This document shows, one piece after another, positions 49,835 to 56,569 of a stretch of DNA of 56,569 bases. The notes beneath the pieces were generated by a model. The model saw only the letters and a program-made list of their open reading frames with translations. It was not told where the DNA came from and made no database searches. Positions within the stretch are counted from its first letter, which is position 1; the number at the start of each line of letters is the position of its first letter. The translations under genes and the position numbers were made by a program. This DNA is from Streptomyces scabichelini (lineage in GTDB: Bacteria > Actinomycetota > Actinomycetes > Streptomycetales > Streptomycetaceae): contig NZ_JAAKZY010000044.1 in NCBI RefSeq assembly GCF_011045015.1, positions 1 to 56,569 on the forward strand, written 5' to 3'.

Positions 49835-50623
49835 CTATCGCACGCCTCGTTCCCGCTCCTCCACAAAAGCGTTGTACGCCGCCACCTGCGCGCGCCGGGC
49901 CGTACGCTCGACCGGCCGCAGGGCCTCGGAGCGCGCCGCCATCTCGGAGGCGCTGACGGCTCCGCCGTGGCCGTTCTCGTACGCCACCGAGACGAGCAGC
50001 CCGACACGCTGGGCCAGCTCCAACACCCGTACCGCACGCGGCGGATAGCCGGGAGCCAGCACTTCGCCACCCCGCTCGGCCCGCGCCCGGTACGCGTCGA
50101 TCGCCGCCTCGGCGACCGGACCCGAACCGGCCACGTCCAGACGCGACAGCATGTCGGTGGCCTCGCGCAGCGCCTCCGCGAGCTCCCGCTCGGCCTCGCC
50201 GAGGGACGGCACATCGGCGGGCGGCGCCTCGCGCACGGCCAGACACTGCCAGACGACCTCCACATGTACGTCGCCTTCGGGCCCGGCCTCGAACACCTCG
50301 GGCACCAGCCCAAGCGCGGCGCCGTGGCAGACGACCGCCTCCTCGGCCTCCAGGGCGCGCGCGTTGAACTCCGGCGGCCCGCTCAGTCCGAGCGGATGTC
50401 CGGGCGCGGGCAACGCGACCCGAAGACCGGTCACCCCGAGCGCCCGCAGCCGCCCCAGCGCAAGCGTGAGCCCGACCGGCCCCGTCTCACCGGGCAGCCC
50501 CTCGACCCGGTGCACGGCGTCCTCACCGATGACGGCGACGACCGCGTCGTCCGGCGAAACAAACCCGGCCAACAGGGCATTTCCCCATGCGGCCAGCCGT
50601 CCTGAGCGTGGTTCCGAGAGCAT
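49835..50623 (-). CDS. Hypothetical protein, conserved in Streptomyces by character
   Basis: A 262-residue soluble protein, Ala/Glu/Arg/Val-rich, start MLSEPRSGRLAAWGNALLAG. Recognisable segments are VSPDDAVVAVIGEDAVHRVE, LRALGVTGLRVALPAPGHPL and VHVEVVWQCLAVREAPPADV. I do not recognise the family. GGAGG stands 4 bases before ATG 50623. The strong codon bias supports a real gene. It is divergent from the ABC ATPase gene. Confidence 0.75.
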   Translation of the reverse strand: MLSEPRSGRLAAWGNALLAGFVSPDDAVVAVIGEDAVHRVEGLPGETGPVGLTLALGRLRALGVTGLRVALPAPGHPLGLSGPPEFNARALEAEEAVVCHGAALGLVPEVFEAGPEGDVHVEVVWQCLAVREAPPADVPSLGEAERELAEALREATDMLSRLDVAGSGPVAEAAIDAYRARAERGGEVLAPGYPPRAVRVLELAQRVGLLVSVAYENGHGGAVSASEMAARSEALRPVERTARRAQVAAYNAFVEERERGVR

Positions 50624-50745
50624 GCCCTCCACCCTAAGGACCGGCCGATGGAATGGAGCGGTCGACCGGTGGCGTAGGTTTTCCCTGGGGGCTGCGTCCA
50701 CAGACGTAAGCGACGGCCGAGACTGCAATGGGAGACAGCGCGCTC

Positions 50746-51537
50746 ATGAGCGATGTTCTGGAGCTGGAGGACGTATCCGTGGTCCGGGAGGGCCGGGCTC
50801 TGGTGGACCAGGTCTCCTGGTCGGTCAAGGAAGGGGAGCGCTGGGTCATCCTCGGTCCCAACGGTGCCGGAAAAACGACCCTTCTGAACGTCGCGTCCAG
50901 CTACCTCTTCCCCAGCAAGGGCACCGCCACGATCCTCGGCGAGACCCTCGGCAAGGTCGACGTCTTCGAACTGCGCCCCCGCATCGGCATGGCCGGTATC
51001 GCCATGTCGGAGAAGCTCCCCAAGCGCCAGACGGTCCTGCAGACGGTGCTGACCGCCGCGTACGGCATGACGGCCGGCTGGCACGAGGACTACGAGGACA
51101 TCGACGAGCAGCGCGCCCGCGCCTTCCTCGACCGCCTCGGCATGAGCGACTACCTGGACCGCAAATTCGGCACGCTCTCCGAGGGCGAGCGCAAGCGCAC
51201 CCTCATCGCCCGCGCCCTCATGACCGACCCCGAGCTGCTGCTCCTCGACGAGCCCGCCGCGGGCCTCGACCTCGGCGGCCGCGAGGACCTCGTACGCCGC
51301 CTCGGCCGCCTCGCCCGCGACCCGATCGCCCCCTCGATGATCATGGTCACGCACCACGTCGAGGAGATCGCCCCCGGCTTCACCCATGTCCTGATGATCC
51401 GTCAGGGCAAGGTCCTCGCCGCCGGCCCGCTGGAACTCGAACTCACCTCCCGCAACCTGTCGTTGTGCTTCGGACTCCCGCTGGTCGTCGAGCAGGTCGG
51501 CGACCGCTGGACGGCCCAGGGCCTGCCCCTGTCCTGA
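50746..51537 (+). CDS. ABC transporter ATP-binding protein
   Basis: A 263-residue ATPase: Walker A GPNGAGKTT, Q-loop region ELRPRIGMAGIAMSEK (glutamine replaced), signature LSEGERKR in place of LSGGQ, Walker B LLLLDEPAAGLD, and H-loop VTHH. The sequence after the signature (VEEIAPGFTHVLMIRQGKVL) resembles molybdate/iron-type (ModF-like) single ATPases. No permease is adjacent, so the partner is unknown. ATG 50746 is preferred to ATG 50728 because the protein then starts at the first conserved strand (SDVLELEDVSV). Confidence 0.88.
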   Translation: MSDVLELEDVSVVREGRALVDQVSWSVKEGERWVILGPNGAGKTTLLNVASSYLFPSKGTATILGETLGKVDVFELRPRIGMAGIAMSEKLPKRQTVLQTVLTAAYGMTAGWHEDYEDIDEQRARAFLDRLGMSDYLDRKFGTLSEGERKRTLIARALMTDPELLLLDEPAAGLDLGGREDLVRRLGRLARDPIAPSMIMVTHHVEEIAPGFTHVLMIRQGKVLAAGPLELELTSRNLSLCFGLPLVVEQVGDRWTAQGLPLS

Positions 51538-51609
51538 CGAGCTCGAACGCCTGTGCCAAGTTGATCGGCGCCCTGTCCGCGACACGACCTGCGGACCTAC
51601 CATGACCAC

Positions 51610-52041
51610 GTGGAAGACATCGACGCATGGGTGTGGTGGCTGATCGGGGCGGCCGGGCTCGGAATCCCGCTCGTCGTGACCGCGATGCCGGAGTTCGGAA
51701 TGCTCGCCGTCGGCGCTGTGGCGGGCGCCCTGACCGCGGGACTCGGGGGCGGTGTCGTCCTCCAGGTCCTGGTCTTCGCCGCGGTCTCGGTCGCGCTCAT
51801 CGCCGTCGTACGCCCCATCGCGGCCAGACAACGCGCCCAGATGCCCCAACTCGCCACGGGCATAGACGCGTTGAAAGGCAAACAGGCCGTCGTCCTCGAG
51901 CGGATCGACACCTCCGGAGGCCGGATCAAACTCGGCGGAGAAGTCTGGTCCGCGCGCTCCCTCGACACGGGCCAGACCTACGAAGTCGGCCAGGAGGTCG
52001 ATGTCGTGGAGATCGAAGGTGCCACGGCGATCGTCATGTGA
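51610..52041 (+). CDS. NfeD family membrane protein
   Basis: A 143-residue protein with two to three membrane helices (WWLIGAAGLGIPLVVTAMPE, MLAVGAVAGALTAGLGGGVV, LQVLVFAAVSVALIAVV) and a C-terminal OB-like domain (GKQAVVLERIDTSGGRIKLG, GEVWSARS, DVVEIEGATAIV). NfeD proteins are partners of SPFH proteins such as the one directly downstream. GTG 51610 is the only start in reach. Confidence 0.92.
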   Translation: MEDIDAWVWWLIGAAGLGIPLVVTAMPEFGMLAVGAVAGALTAGLGGGVVLQVLVFAAVSVALIAVVRPIAARQRAQMPQLATGIDALKGKQAVVLERIDTSGGRIKLGGEVWSARSLDTGQTYEVGQEVDVVEIEGATAIVM

Positions 52042-52172
52042 CTTCACGCGGAGTTCCATGGCCGGAACGCTGCACGTGGAGAGTTGTGGTCTGACACACT
52101 CGTCCAGCAAGATCTTCGACAATCACAAGATCTTCCGGAACGCCGAGGCGGAGAAGGGTACGGGGAGCCACG

Positions 52173-53108
52173 ATGGCACCGATCGTCATCGTCCTGATCA
52201 TTCTGGTGGTGTTGGTCTTCATCGCCCTGATCAAGACGATCCAAGTCATCCCGCAGGCCAGCGCCGCCATCGTCGAGCGCTTCGGCCGCTACACGCGGAC
52301 TCTCAATGCGGGCCTGAACATCGTCGTCCCGTTCATCGACTCGATCCGCAACCGCATCGACCTCCGCGAGCAGGTCGTCCCCTTCCCGCCGCAACCGGTG
52401 ATCACCCAGGACAACCTGGTGGTCAACATCGACACGGTCATCTACTACCAGGTGACCGACGCACGCGCGGCGACGTACGAGGTCGCCAGCTACATCCAGG
52501 CCATCGAGCAGCTCACCGTCACCACGCTCCGCAACATCATCGGCGGCATGGACCTGGAGCGGACCCTGACCTCCCGCGAGGAGATCAACGCGGCCCTGCG
52601 CGGCGTCCTCGACGAGGCCACCGGCAAATGGGGCATCCGCGTCAACCGCGTCGAGCTCAAGGCCATCGAGCCACCCACCTCCATCCAGGACTCGATGGAG
52701 AAGCAGATGCGCGCCGACCGCGACAAGCGCGCCGCGATCCTCACCGCCGAAGGTATCCGCCAGTCGCAGATCCTGACCGCCGAGGGTGAGAAGCAGTCCG
52801 CGATCCTGCGCGCCGAAGGTGAGGCCAGGGCCGCCGCGCTGCGCGCCGAGGGCGAGGCCCAGGCCATCCGGACCGTCTTCGAGTCCATCCACGCCGGTGA
52901 CGCGGACCAGAAGCTCCTCGCCTACCAGTACCTCCAGATGCTCCCCAAGATCGCCGAGGGCGACGCCAACAAGCTCTGGATCGTCCCCAGCGAAATCGGC
53001 GACGCCCTCAAGGGATTGAGCGGCGCGATGGGCAACTTCGGCCCGATGGGCGGCAACTCGGGCGGCGGAGGCACAGAGCGCCTGGAGAAGCCGACGGTCA
53101 CCGACTGA
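52173..53108 (+). CDS. SPFH/band 7 (stomatin-like) protein
   Basis: A 311-residue protein: N-terminal membrane helix (IVLIILVVLVFIALIKTI), SPFH domain (VERFGRYTRTLNAGLNIVVP, DNLVVNIDTVIYYQVTDARA, LRNIIGGMDLERTLTSREEI), a long Ala/Glu/Arg/Lys-rich coiled coil (QILTAEGEKQSAILRAEGEA), and a Gly-rich tail. Such proteins form ring-like assemblies in membrane microdomains; NfeD next to it is the usual partner. GGGGAG precedes ATG 52173. The 131 bases before it hold no gene. Confidence 0.93.
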   Translation: MAPIVIVLIILVVLVFIALIKTIQVIPQASAAIVERFGRYTRTLNAGLNIVVPFIDSIRNRIDLREQVVPFPPQPVITQDNLVVNIDTVIYYQVTDARAATYEVASYIQAIEQLTVTTLRNIIGGMDLERTLTSREEINAALRGVLDEATGKWGIRVNRVELKAIEPPTSIQDSMEKQMRADRDKRAAILTAEGIRQSQILTAEGEKQSAILRAEGEARAAALRAEGEAQAIRTVFESIHAGDADQKLLAYQYLQMLPKIAEGDANKLWIVPSEIGDALKGLSGAMGNFGPMGGNSGGGGTERLEKPTVTD

Positions 53109-53126
53109 CGTCCGTACGCATGCGAA

Positions 53127-53156
53127 GGGGCCCACCTCCCTCGGGAGGCGGGCCCC
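53127..53156. terminator. Terminator between SPFH and HNH genes
   Basis: GGGGCCCACCTCCC (53127-53140), loop TC, GGGAGGCGGGCCCC (53143-53156): 14-bp stem with one mismatch, between convergent genes. Confidence 0.75.
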
Positions 53157-53169
53157 AGTCACGTACGGT

Positions 53170-53676
53170 CTATGCAGCCGGCTGCACCAGCCACTCCGGC
53201 AGCGCCGCGAACTCGTCCCGGCCCAGCGCCAGCAGCATCGCGTCCGCCGGCGTCGGCTCGAACGGCTGCCGCAGCAGCGGCATACCCGCCTGCTCCGGAG
53301 TCCGGTTCGCCTTGCGGTGATTGTCCTCCGCGCACGACGCCACGGTGTTCAGCCAGGAGTCCGTACCGCCCTGGGCCCGCGGCACCACATGGTCCACGGT
53401 CGTGGCCCGCCTGCCGCAGTAAGCGCACCTGTGCCGGTCCCGGACCAGGACACCCCGCCTGGACCAAGGGGCTTGTCTTCGAAAGGGCACCCTCACATAG
53501 CGGCACAGCCTGATCACCCGGGGCGCGGGTATGTCGACCACGGCTCCGCGCATACGCAGTTCGGGGTGGGCCTGCTCGACGACAGCCTTGTCCTGCAGCA
53601 CCAGAACGACGGCTCGATTCAACGTCACCGTCGACAGCGGCTCGAAGCTCGCGTTCAGCACCAGCGTGTCCCGCAT
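53170..53676 (-). CDS. HNH endonuclease
   Basis: A 168-residue protein. The N-terminal RDTLVLNASFEPLSTVTLNR motif and the HNH core CAYCGRRATTVDHVVPRAQG, GGTDSWLNTVASCAEDNHRK (CxxC, D-H, N, CxxxxH) fit the common actinobacterial HNH group. The His of DHV and the Asn/His of NTVASC..DNH form the metal site. Function probably DNA repair or maintenance; not clear. ATG 53676 is preceded by AGGAGG; GTG 53685 is too near this site. Confidence 0.92.
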   Translation of the reverse strand: MRDTLVLNASFEPLSTVTLNRAVVLVLQDKAVVEQAHPELRMRGAVVDIPAPRVIRLCRYVRVPFRRQAPWSRRGVLVRDRHRCAYCGRRATTVDHVVPRAQGGTDSWLNTVASCAEDNHRKANRTPEQAGMPLLRQPFEPTPADAMLLALGRDEFAALPEWLVQPAA

Positions 53677-53766
53677 CCAGCCCACCTCCTATGTGCACCG
53701 CCCACCCCCTGGCGGGCTTGGATCAACTCTGGCCGGGCACGCCGAGATGGACAACGCAATAAAAAA

Positions 53767-53804
53767 TGCCCGCCTCTGATCAATTCCAAGACCAGAGGCG
53801 GGCA
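53767..53804 (-). terminator. Intrinsic terminator of the PEBP gene
   Basis: TGCCCGCCTCTG (53767-53778) pairs with CAGAGGCGGGCA (53793-53804); on the minus strand the hairpin is followed by TTTTTT (53766-53761). It is the clearest intrinsic terminator in the window. Confidence 0.9.
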
Positions 53805-53820
53805 AACGTTCAGTGAACGC

Positions 53821-54360
53821 TCAGCTCTCCGCGGGCGCCGCGTACTCGGCGATCAGCTGAGCCCTCGCCAGCGTGTGGAACCGCAGGTTGAAGCCCACGA
53901 AAGCCGGTGTGGCGTCCGCGTCAGGACCGAGCTTCTCCTGATCCACCGCGTACACCGTGAAGACGTACCGGTGTGCCGGGTCCCCGGCCGGCGGCGCGGC
54001 ACCGCCGAAGTCCTTCGTCCCGTAGTCGTTGCGCGACTGGACCACGCCCTCCGGCAACCCCTCGAACTTGCCGCTGCCCGCACCCGCCGGCAGCTCGGTG
54101 ACCGAGGCCGGGATGTCGAACACGACCCAGTGCCAGAACCCGCTCCCCGTAGGGGCGTCCGGGTCGAAGCACGTCACGGCGAAACTCTTGGTCTCCGGCG
54201 GGAAGCCCTCCCAGCGCAGCTGCGGCGAGGTGTTCCCCGCCGCATAGACCTGAGCGTCCTTCAGCACCGCGCCCGGCTCGACGTCCTCACTCGTGACCGT
54301 GAACGACGGAACGGTCGGATGGAAGTCATGGGGAAGCGGCGGCCTCTTGGACTCGGTCAC
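53821..54360 (-). CDS. YbhB/YbcL family PEBP-like protein
   Basis: A 179-residue phosphatidylethanolamine-binding-protein fold: TSPQLRWEGFP, AVTCFDPDAPTGSGFWHWVV (conserved D-P-D-A and H-W), then QSRNDYGTKDFGGAAPPAGD, and YVFTVYAVD. The ligand is unknown. GTG 54360 follows AGGAGGTG. It precedes its own strong terminator. Confidence 0.93.
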   Translation of the reverse strand: MTESKRPPLPHDFHPTVPSFTVTSEDVEPGAVLKDAQVYAAGNTSPQLRWEGFPPETKSFAVTCFDPDAPTGSGFWHWVVFDIPASVTELPAGAGSGKFEGLPEGVVQSRNDYGTKDFGGAAPPAGDPAHRYVFTVYAVDQEKLGPDADATPAFVGFNLRFHTLARAQLIAEYAAPAES

Positions 54361-54410
54361 CTCGGCACCTCCTGATCGGTCCTGCTCGGTGGAATCCTTC
54401 GCTCCCGAGC

Positions 54411-55196
54411 CTAGAACCAGTTACGGCGGCTACCGACCTCGGACAGCCACTGGTTGAGGTACGCAGCCCAGTCGGTCCCCTGGAAGTCGTTCAGGCCCAC
54501 CTTGAACGACCGGAACGAGTCGCTGCCCTCGCTGAACAGCCCCGGCTTCTTGTCCATCTCCAGAACGACGTCCATCTCACGCTCGTCCGCGACGAAGCTC
54601 AACTCGACCTGGTTGAGGCCGCGGTACTGCTGAGGCGGGAAGAACTCGATCTCCTGGTAGAACGGCAGCTTCTGCCGCGTACCCCGGATGTGACCGCGCT
54701 CCATGTCCGCGCTCTTGAACCGGAAGCCCAGCTGGATGAAGGCGTCCAGAATCGCCTGCTGCGCCGGCAGCGGATGCACGCTGATCGGGTCCAGGTCACC
54801 GGAGTCCACGGCACGCGCGATCTCGAGCTCCGTGGTCACACCGATGTTCATCCCGCGCAACGGCTGACCGCCGATGGTCGTGATCGGCGTCTCCCACGGG
54901 ATCTCAAGCCCGAACGGCACCGCGTGCACCGCGTTCGCCTGCAGCTCGAAGGCACCACCGAGCCGCAACTTCGTGAACTCCATGTTCTGCCTGAGCTCCT
55001 GGTCGTCGTGCCCTTCCACCTCGACCCGAGCCTGGAGCCCGACCGAAAGCCCCTCGATCTCCTGGTTCACGGACCCGCCCTGAATCCGCACCTCACCCTG
55101 GACGACGCCGCCGGGAACGACATTCACCTCGGTCAGTTCTGTCTCGACCGAAGCCCCACCGGCCCCAAGGCTCGCAAGCAGCCGCTTGAACCCCAT
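54411..55196 (-). CDS. Spo0M-type sporulation control protein
   Basis: A 261-residue arrestin-like protein: GFKRLLASLGAGGASVETEL, then VVPGGVVQGEVRIQGGSVNQ, FGLEIPWETPITTIGGQPL, and GLNQVELSFVADEREMDVVL. Spo0M controls sporulation in Bacillus and is common in Streptomyces. GAGGAGG precedes ATG 55196. Not in the same operon as the PEBP gene, since the gap is 50 bases, although both are on the minus strand. Confidence 0.93.
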   Translation of the reverse strand: MGFKRLLASLGAGGASVETELTEVNVVPGGVVQGEVRIQGGSVNQEIEGLSVGLQARVEVEGHDDQELRQNMEFTKLRLGGAFELQANAVHAVPFGLEIPWETPITTIGGQPLRGMNIGVTTELEIARAVDSGDLDPISVHPLPAQQAILDAFIQLGFRFKSADMERGHIRGTRQKLPFYQEIEFFPPQQYRGLNQVELSFVADEREMDVVLEMDKKPGLFSEGSDSFRSFKVGLNDFQGTDWAAYLNQWLSEVGSRRNWF

Positions 55197-55352
55197 GTCT
55201 TTTCCTCCTCAGGCAACGCCTGTCTCTGTCCGGATCCTTGATCCCTACACACGCGATCCGATCGTGTCCGGTTCCGCGCCCTCACCCTGGCAAAACGGAC
55301 GCTCCCCGGCCACCCCACTGGCAGTCACACGTTTGCACTACGCTCGTACGCC

Positions 55353-55994
55353 ATGATCGCGGCCCCTGACCGTACGCCCCTGCCCCGGGAGTTCTTCGAC
55401 CGCCCCGTCCTGGAGGTCGCCCCTGATCTGCTGGGGCGCGTCCTCGTACGCACCACCCCGGACGGACCGATCGAGCTCCGCCTCACAGAGGTCGAGGCCT
55501 ACGACGGCCCGAACGACCCCGGCTCCCACGCGTATCGCGGCCGCACCGCCCGCAACGACGTGATGTTCGGTCCGCCCGGCCACGTGTACGTCTACTTCAC
55601 CTACGGCATGTGGCACTGCATGAACCTGGTGTGCGGACCGGAGGGCGAGGCGAGCGCGGTCCTGCTCCGCGCCGGAGAGATCACCGAAGGCATCGAACTC
55701 GCCCGCAAACGTCGACTTTCGGCCCGATACGACAAGGAACTGGCCAAAGGACCCGCGCGGCTGGCCACGGCCCTGGACGTCGACCGAGCCCTCGACGGCA
55801 CGGACCTCTGCGCTCCCGGCACCGCCCCACTGACCCTTCTCGCGGGCACACCCGTGCAGCCCGACCAGGTACGCAACGGTCCACGCACCGGCGTGGCCGG
55901 CGAAGGTGGTGTCCACCCCTGGCGCTTCTGGATCGCTGACGACCCGACCGTGAGCCCTTACCGTGCCCATACCCCCCGCCGTCGCCGAACTTGA
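55353..55994 (+). CDS. 3-methyladenine DNA glycosylase (AAG/Mpg type)
   Basis: A 213-residue base-excision repair enzyme. Visible features: APDLLGRVLV, TEVEAYDGPNDPGSHAYRG (catalytic Glu and base pocket), MFGPPGHVYVYFTYGMWHCM, and KGPARLATALDVDR. It removes alkylated purines. ATG 55353 has no strong ribosome site. Its stop lies inside the -35 box of the rRNA promoter. Confidence 0.95.
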   Translation: MIAAPDRTPLPREFFDRPVLEVAPDLLGRVLVRTTPDGPIELRLTEVEAYDGPNDPGSHAYRGRTARNDVMFGPPGHVYVYFTYGMWHCMNLVCGPEGEASAVLLRAGEITEGIELARKRRLSARYDKELAKGPARLATALDVDRALDGTDLCAPGTAPLTLLAGTPVQPDQVRNGPRTGVAGEGGVHPWRFWIADDPTVSPYRAHTPRRRRT

Positions 55995-56019
55995 CGCGTC
56001 CCTGGGCGATCCGTAACGT
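55991..56019 (+). promoter_or_regulatory. rrn promoter (strongest candidate)
   Basis: TTGACG (55991-55996), spacer exactly 17 bases, TAACGT (56014-56019). Near-consensus housekeeping promoter for the rRNA operon, overlapping the glycosylase stop (55992-55994). Confidence 0.75.
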
Positions 56020-56530
56020 AGCCCGAGCCGCTTGAACCGGGTACGGCGTTCAGCCAGCAGCCGGAAGCGGCCAACCCACTACCTACGACTTCCTCTCAGC
56101 GAGGGTGAATTCGGCGCGCCTGCGTGCCGTAATCCAAACTCGCGGGGCTCGATTATGAGTTGCCGGGGAGGATCGGTTAACGTAGTGAATGTCGAAAGGC
56201 CGCGAGGGAGACCTTGGCGCCTAATGGCAAATCCCCTCCAGCGGGGAATCGGGTCCGAAAGGATCTGGTAACGTTGGAAACACCGAAGGGAAGCCCGGAG
56301 GAAAGCCGCGACAGAGTCTGTCGGGTGAGTACGAAGGAAGCGTCCGTTCCTTGAGAACTCAACAGCGTGCCAAAAATCAACGCCAGATATGTTGATACCC
56401 CGTCTCCGGCCATTCGGTCGGGAACGAGGTTCCTTTGAAGAAAACACAGCGAGGACGCTGTGAACCTTTCCGATTATTCCTCGGAGGGGTTCCGCTCTCG
56501 TGATGTGTGATCCCGATTACGGGAATACAT
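56020..56530 (+). promoter_or_regulatory. rRNA leader and further promoter region
   Basis: No coding gene is supported in the 536-base gap 55995-56530. Two further TAACGT boxes (56178, 56269) suggest more rrn promoters, though -35 boxes are weak (TTGCCG at 56160 pairs with TAGTGA at 56183 at 17 bases). GTTCCTTGAGAACTCAAC (56346-56363) resembles the boxA-like antitermination sequence in actinobacterial rRNA leaders. CACAGCG-AGGA-CGCTGTG (56445-56462) is a leader hairpin, possibly for processing. Confidence 0.6.
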
Positions 56531-56569
56531 TCACGGAGAGTTTGATCCTGGCTCAGGACGAACGCTGGC
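56531..56569 (+). rRNA. 16S ribosomal RNA, first 39 bases
   Basis: TCACGGAGAGTTTGATCCTG followed by GCTCAGGACGAACGCTGGC is the 5' end of actinobacterial 16S rRNA. It continues beyond the window. Confidence 0.97.

Noticed and set aside
55995..56530. tRNA gene before the rRNA operon.
   Set aside because: No cloverleaf or T-loop GTTCRANNC pattern was seen in the gap.
1..56569. Prophage or insertion sequence.
   Set aside because: No integrase, transposase, phage structural gene or long terminal inverted repeat was found.

Overview
The window is a piece of a Streptomyces core chromosome. Support for this: very high GC with strong G/C third-position bias, GTG/TTG starts and purine-rich ribosome binding sites, a cysteine-free short chaplin (ChpE type), a 73-residue Gbn-like GATC-binding protein, a streptophobe-type membrane protein, and the leader and first bases of a 16S rRNA at the right edge. 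Gene content and order resemble what I remember of the S. coelicolor region around SCO1796-SCO1841. No phage, IS element, CRISPR array or tRNA was seen.

Layout. 1-5.2 kb: end of an unknown protein, a VOC protein, an ABC-F ATPase, the gbn-like gene behind a dense cluster of GATC sites, and an enoyl-CoA hydratase-like gene. 5.3-8.5 kb: an Asp23/AmaP envelope-stress cluster (two Asp23 proteins, a DUF2273-like small membrane protein, two membrane anchors, and a divergent protein that looks like two degenerate Asp23 halves). 8.6-12.5 kb: SDR and GH15 glycosidase, a 35-36 bp minisatellite, and SURF1. 12.5-17 kb: a very short CxxC ORF, a DEDDh exonuclease with a BRCT-like tail, and a 1031-residue NACHT-LRR protein (a bacterial NLR-type STAND ATPase). 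17.1-18.7 kb: a translationally coupled pair of alkylglycerol-monooxygenase-like and lysoplasmalogenase-like membrane enzymes, which together look like an ether-lipid cleavage module. 18.7-23.2 kb: a CopD-domain membrane protein and two tandem secreted subtilisins. 23.5-28.1 kb: DUF485/acetate symporter operon, moaA and small membrane proteins.

28.2-34.3 kb: tyrS, a TldD/TldE protease pair with a duplicated junction, and the fatty-acid synthesis pair fabG-fabI. 34.5-39.4 kb: a small secreted protein, a FadR-type GntR regulator divergent from an MFS transporter, small membrane proteins, SixA-like phosphatase and serB. 39.6-45 kb: streptophobe protein, an FHA-FHA-ABC transporter, and a lytic transglycosylase. 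45.3-49.6 kb: QueA-like enzyme and SDR with a coupled mini-ORF, a GAF histidine kinase/LuxR response regulator pair and the chaplin. 49.8-56.5 kb: unknown protein, ABC ATPase, NfeD/SPFH pair, HNH nuclease, PEBP protein, Spo0M, a 3-methyladenine DNA glycosylase, then the rrn promoter, leader and 16S start.

The window is also rich in short intergenic repeats: a minisatellite at 11.4-11.7 kb, 23-bp and 7-bp arrays before serB, three copies of a dispersed intergenic element, a duplicated tldD/tldE junction, and strong palindromes. The items most worth following up are the ether-lipid pair, the NACHT-LRR gene, the GATC cluster at gbn, and the tandem-Asp23 protein. All family names come from reading motifs; no database search was possible.
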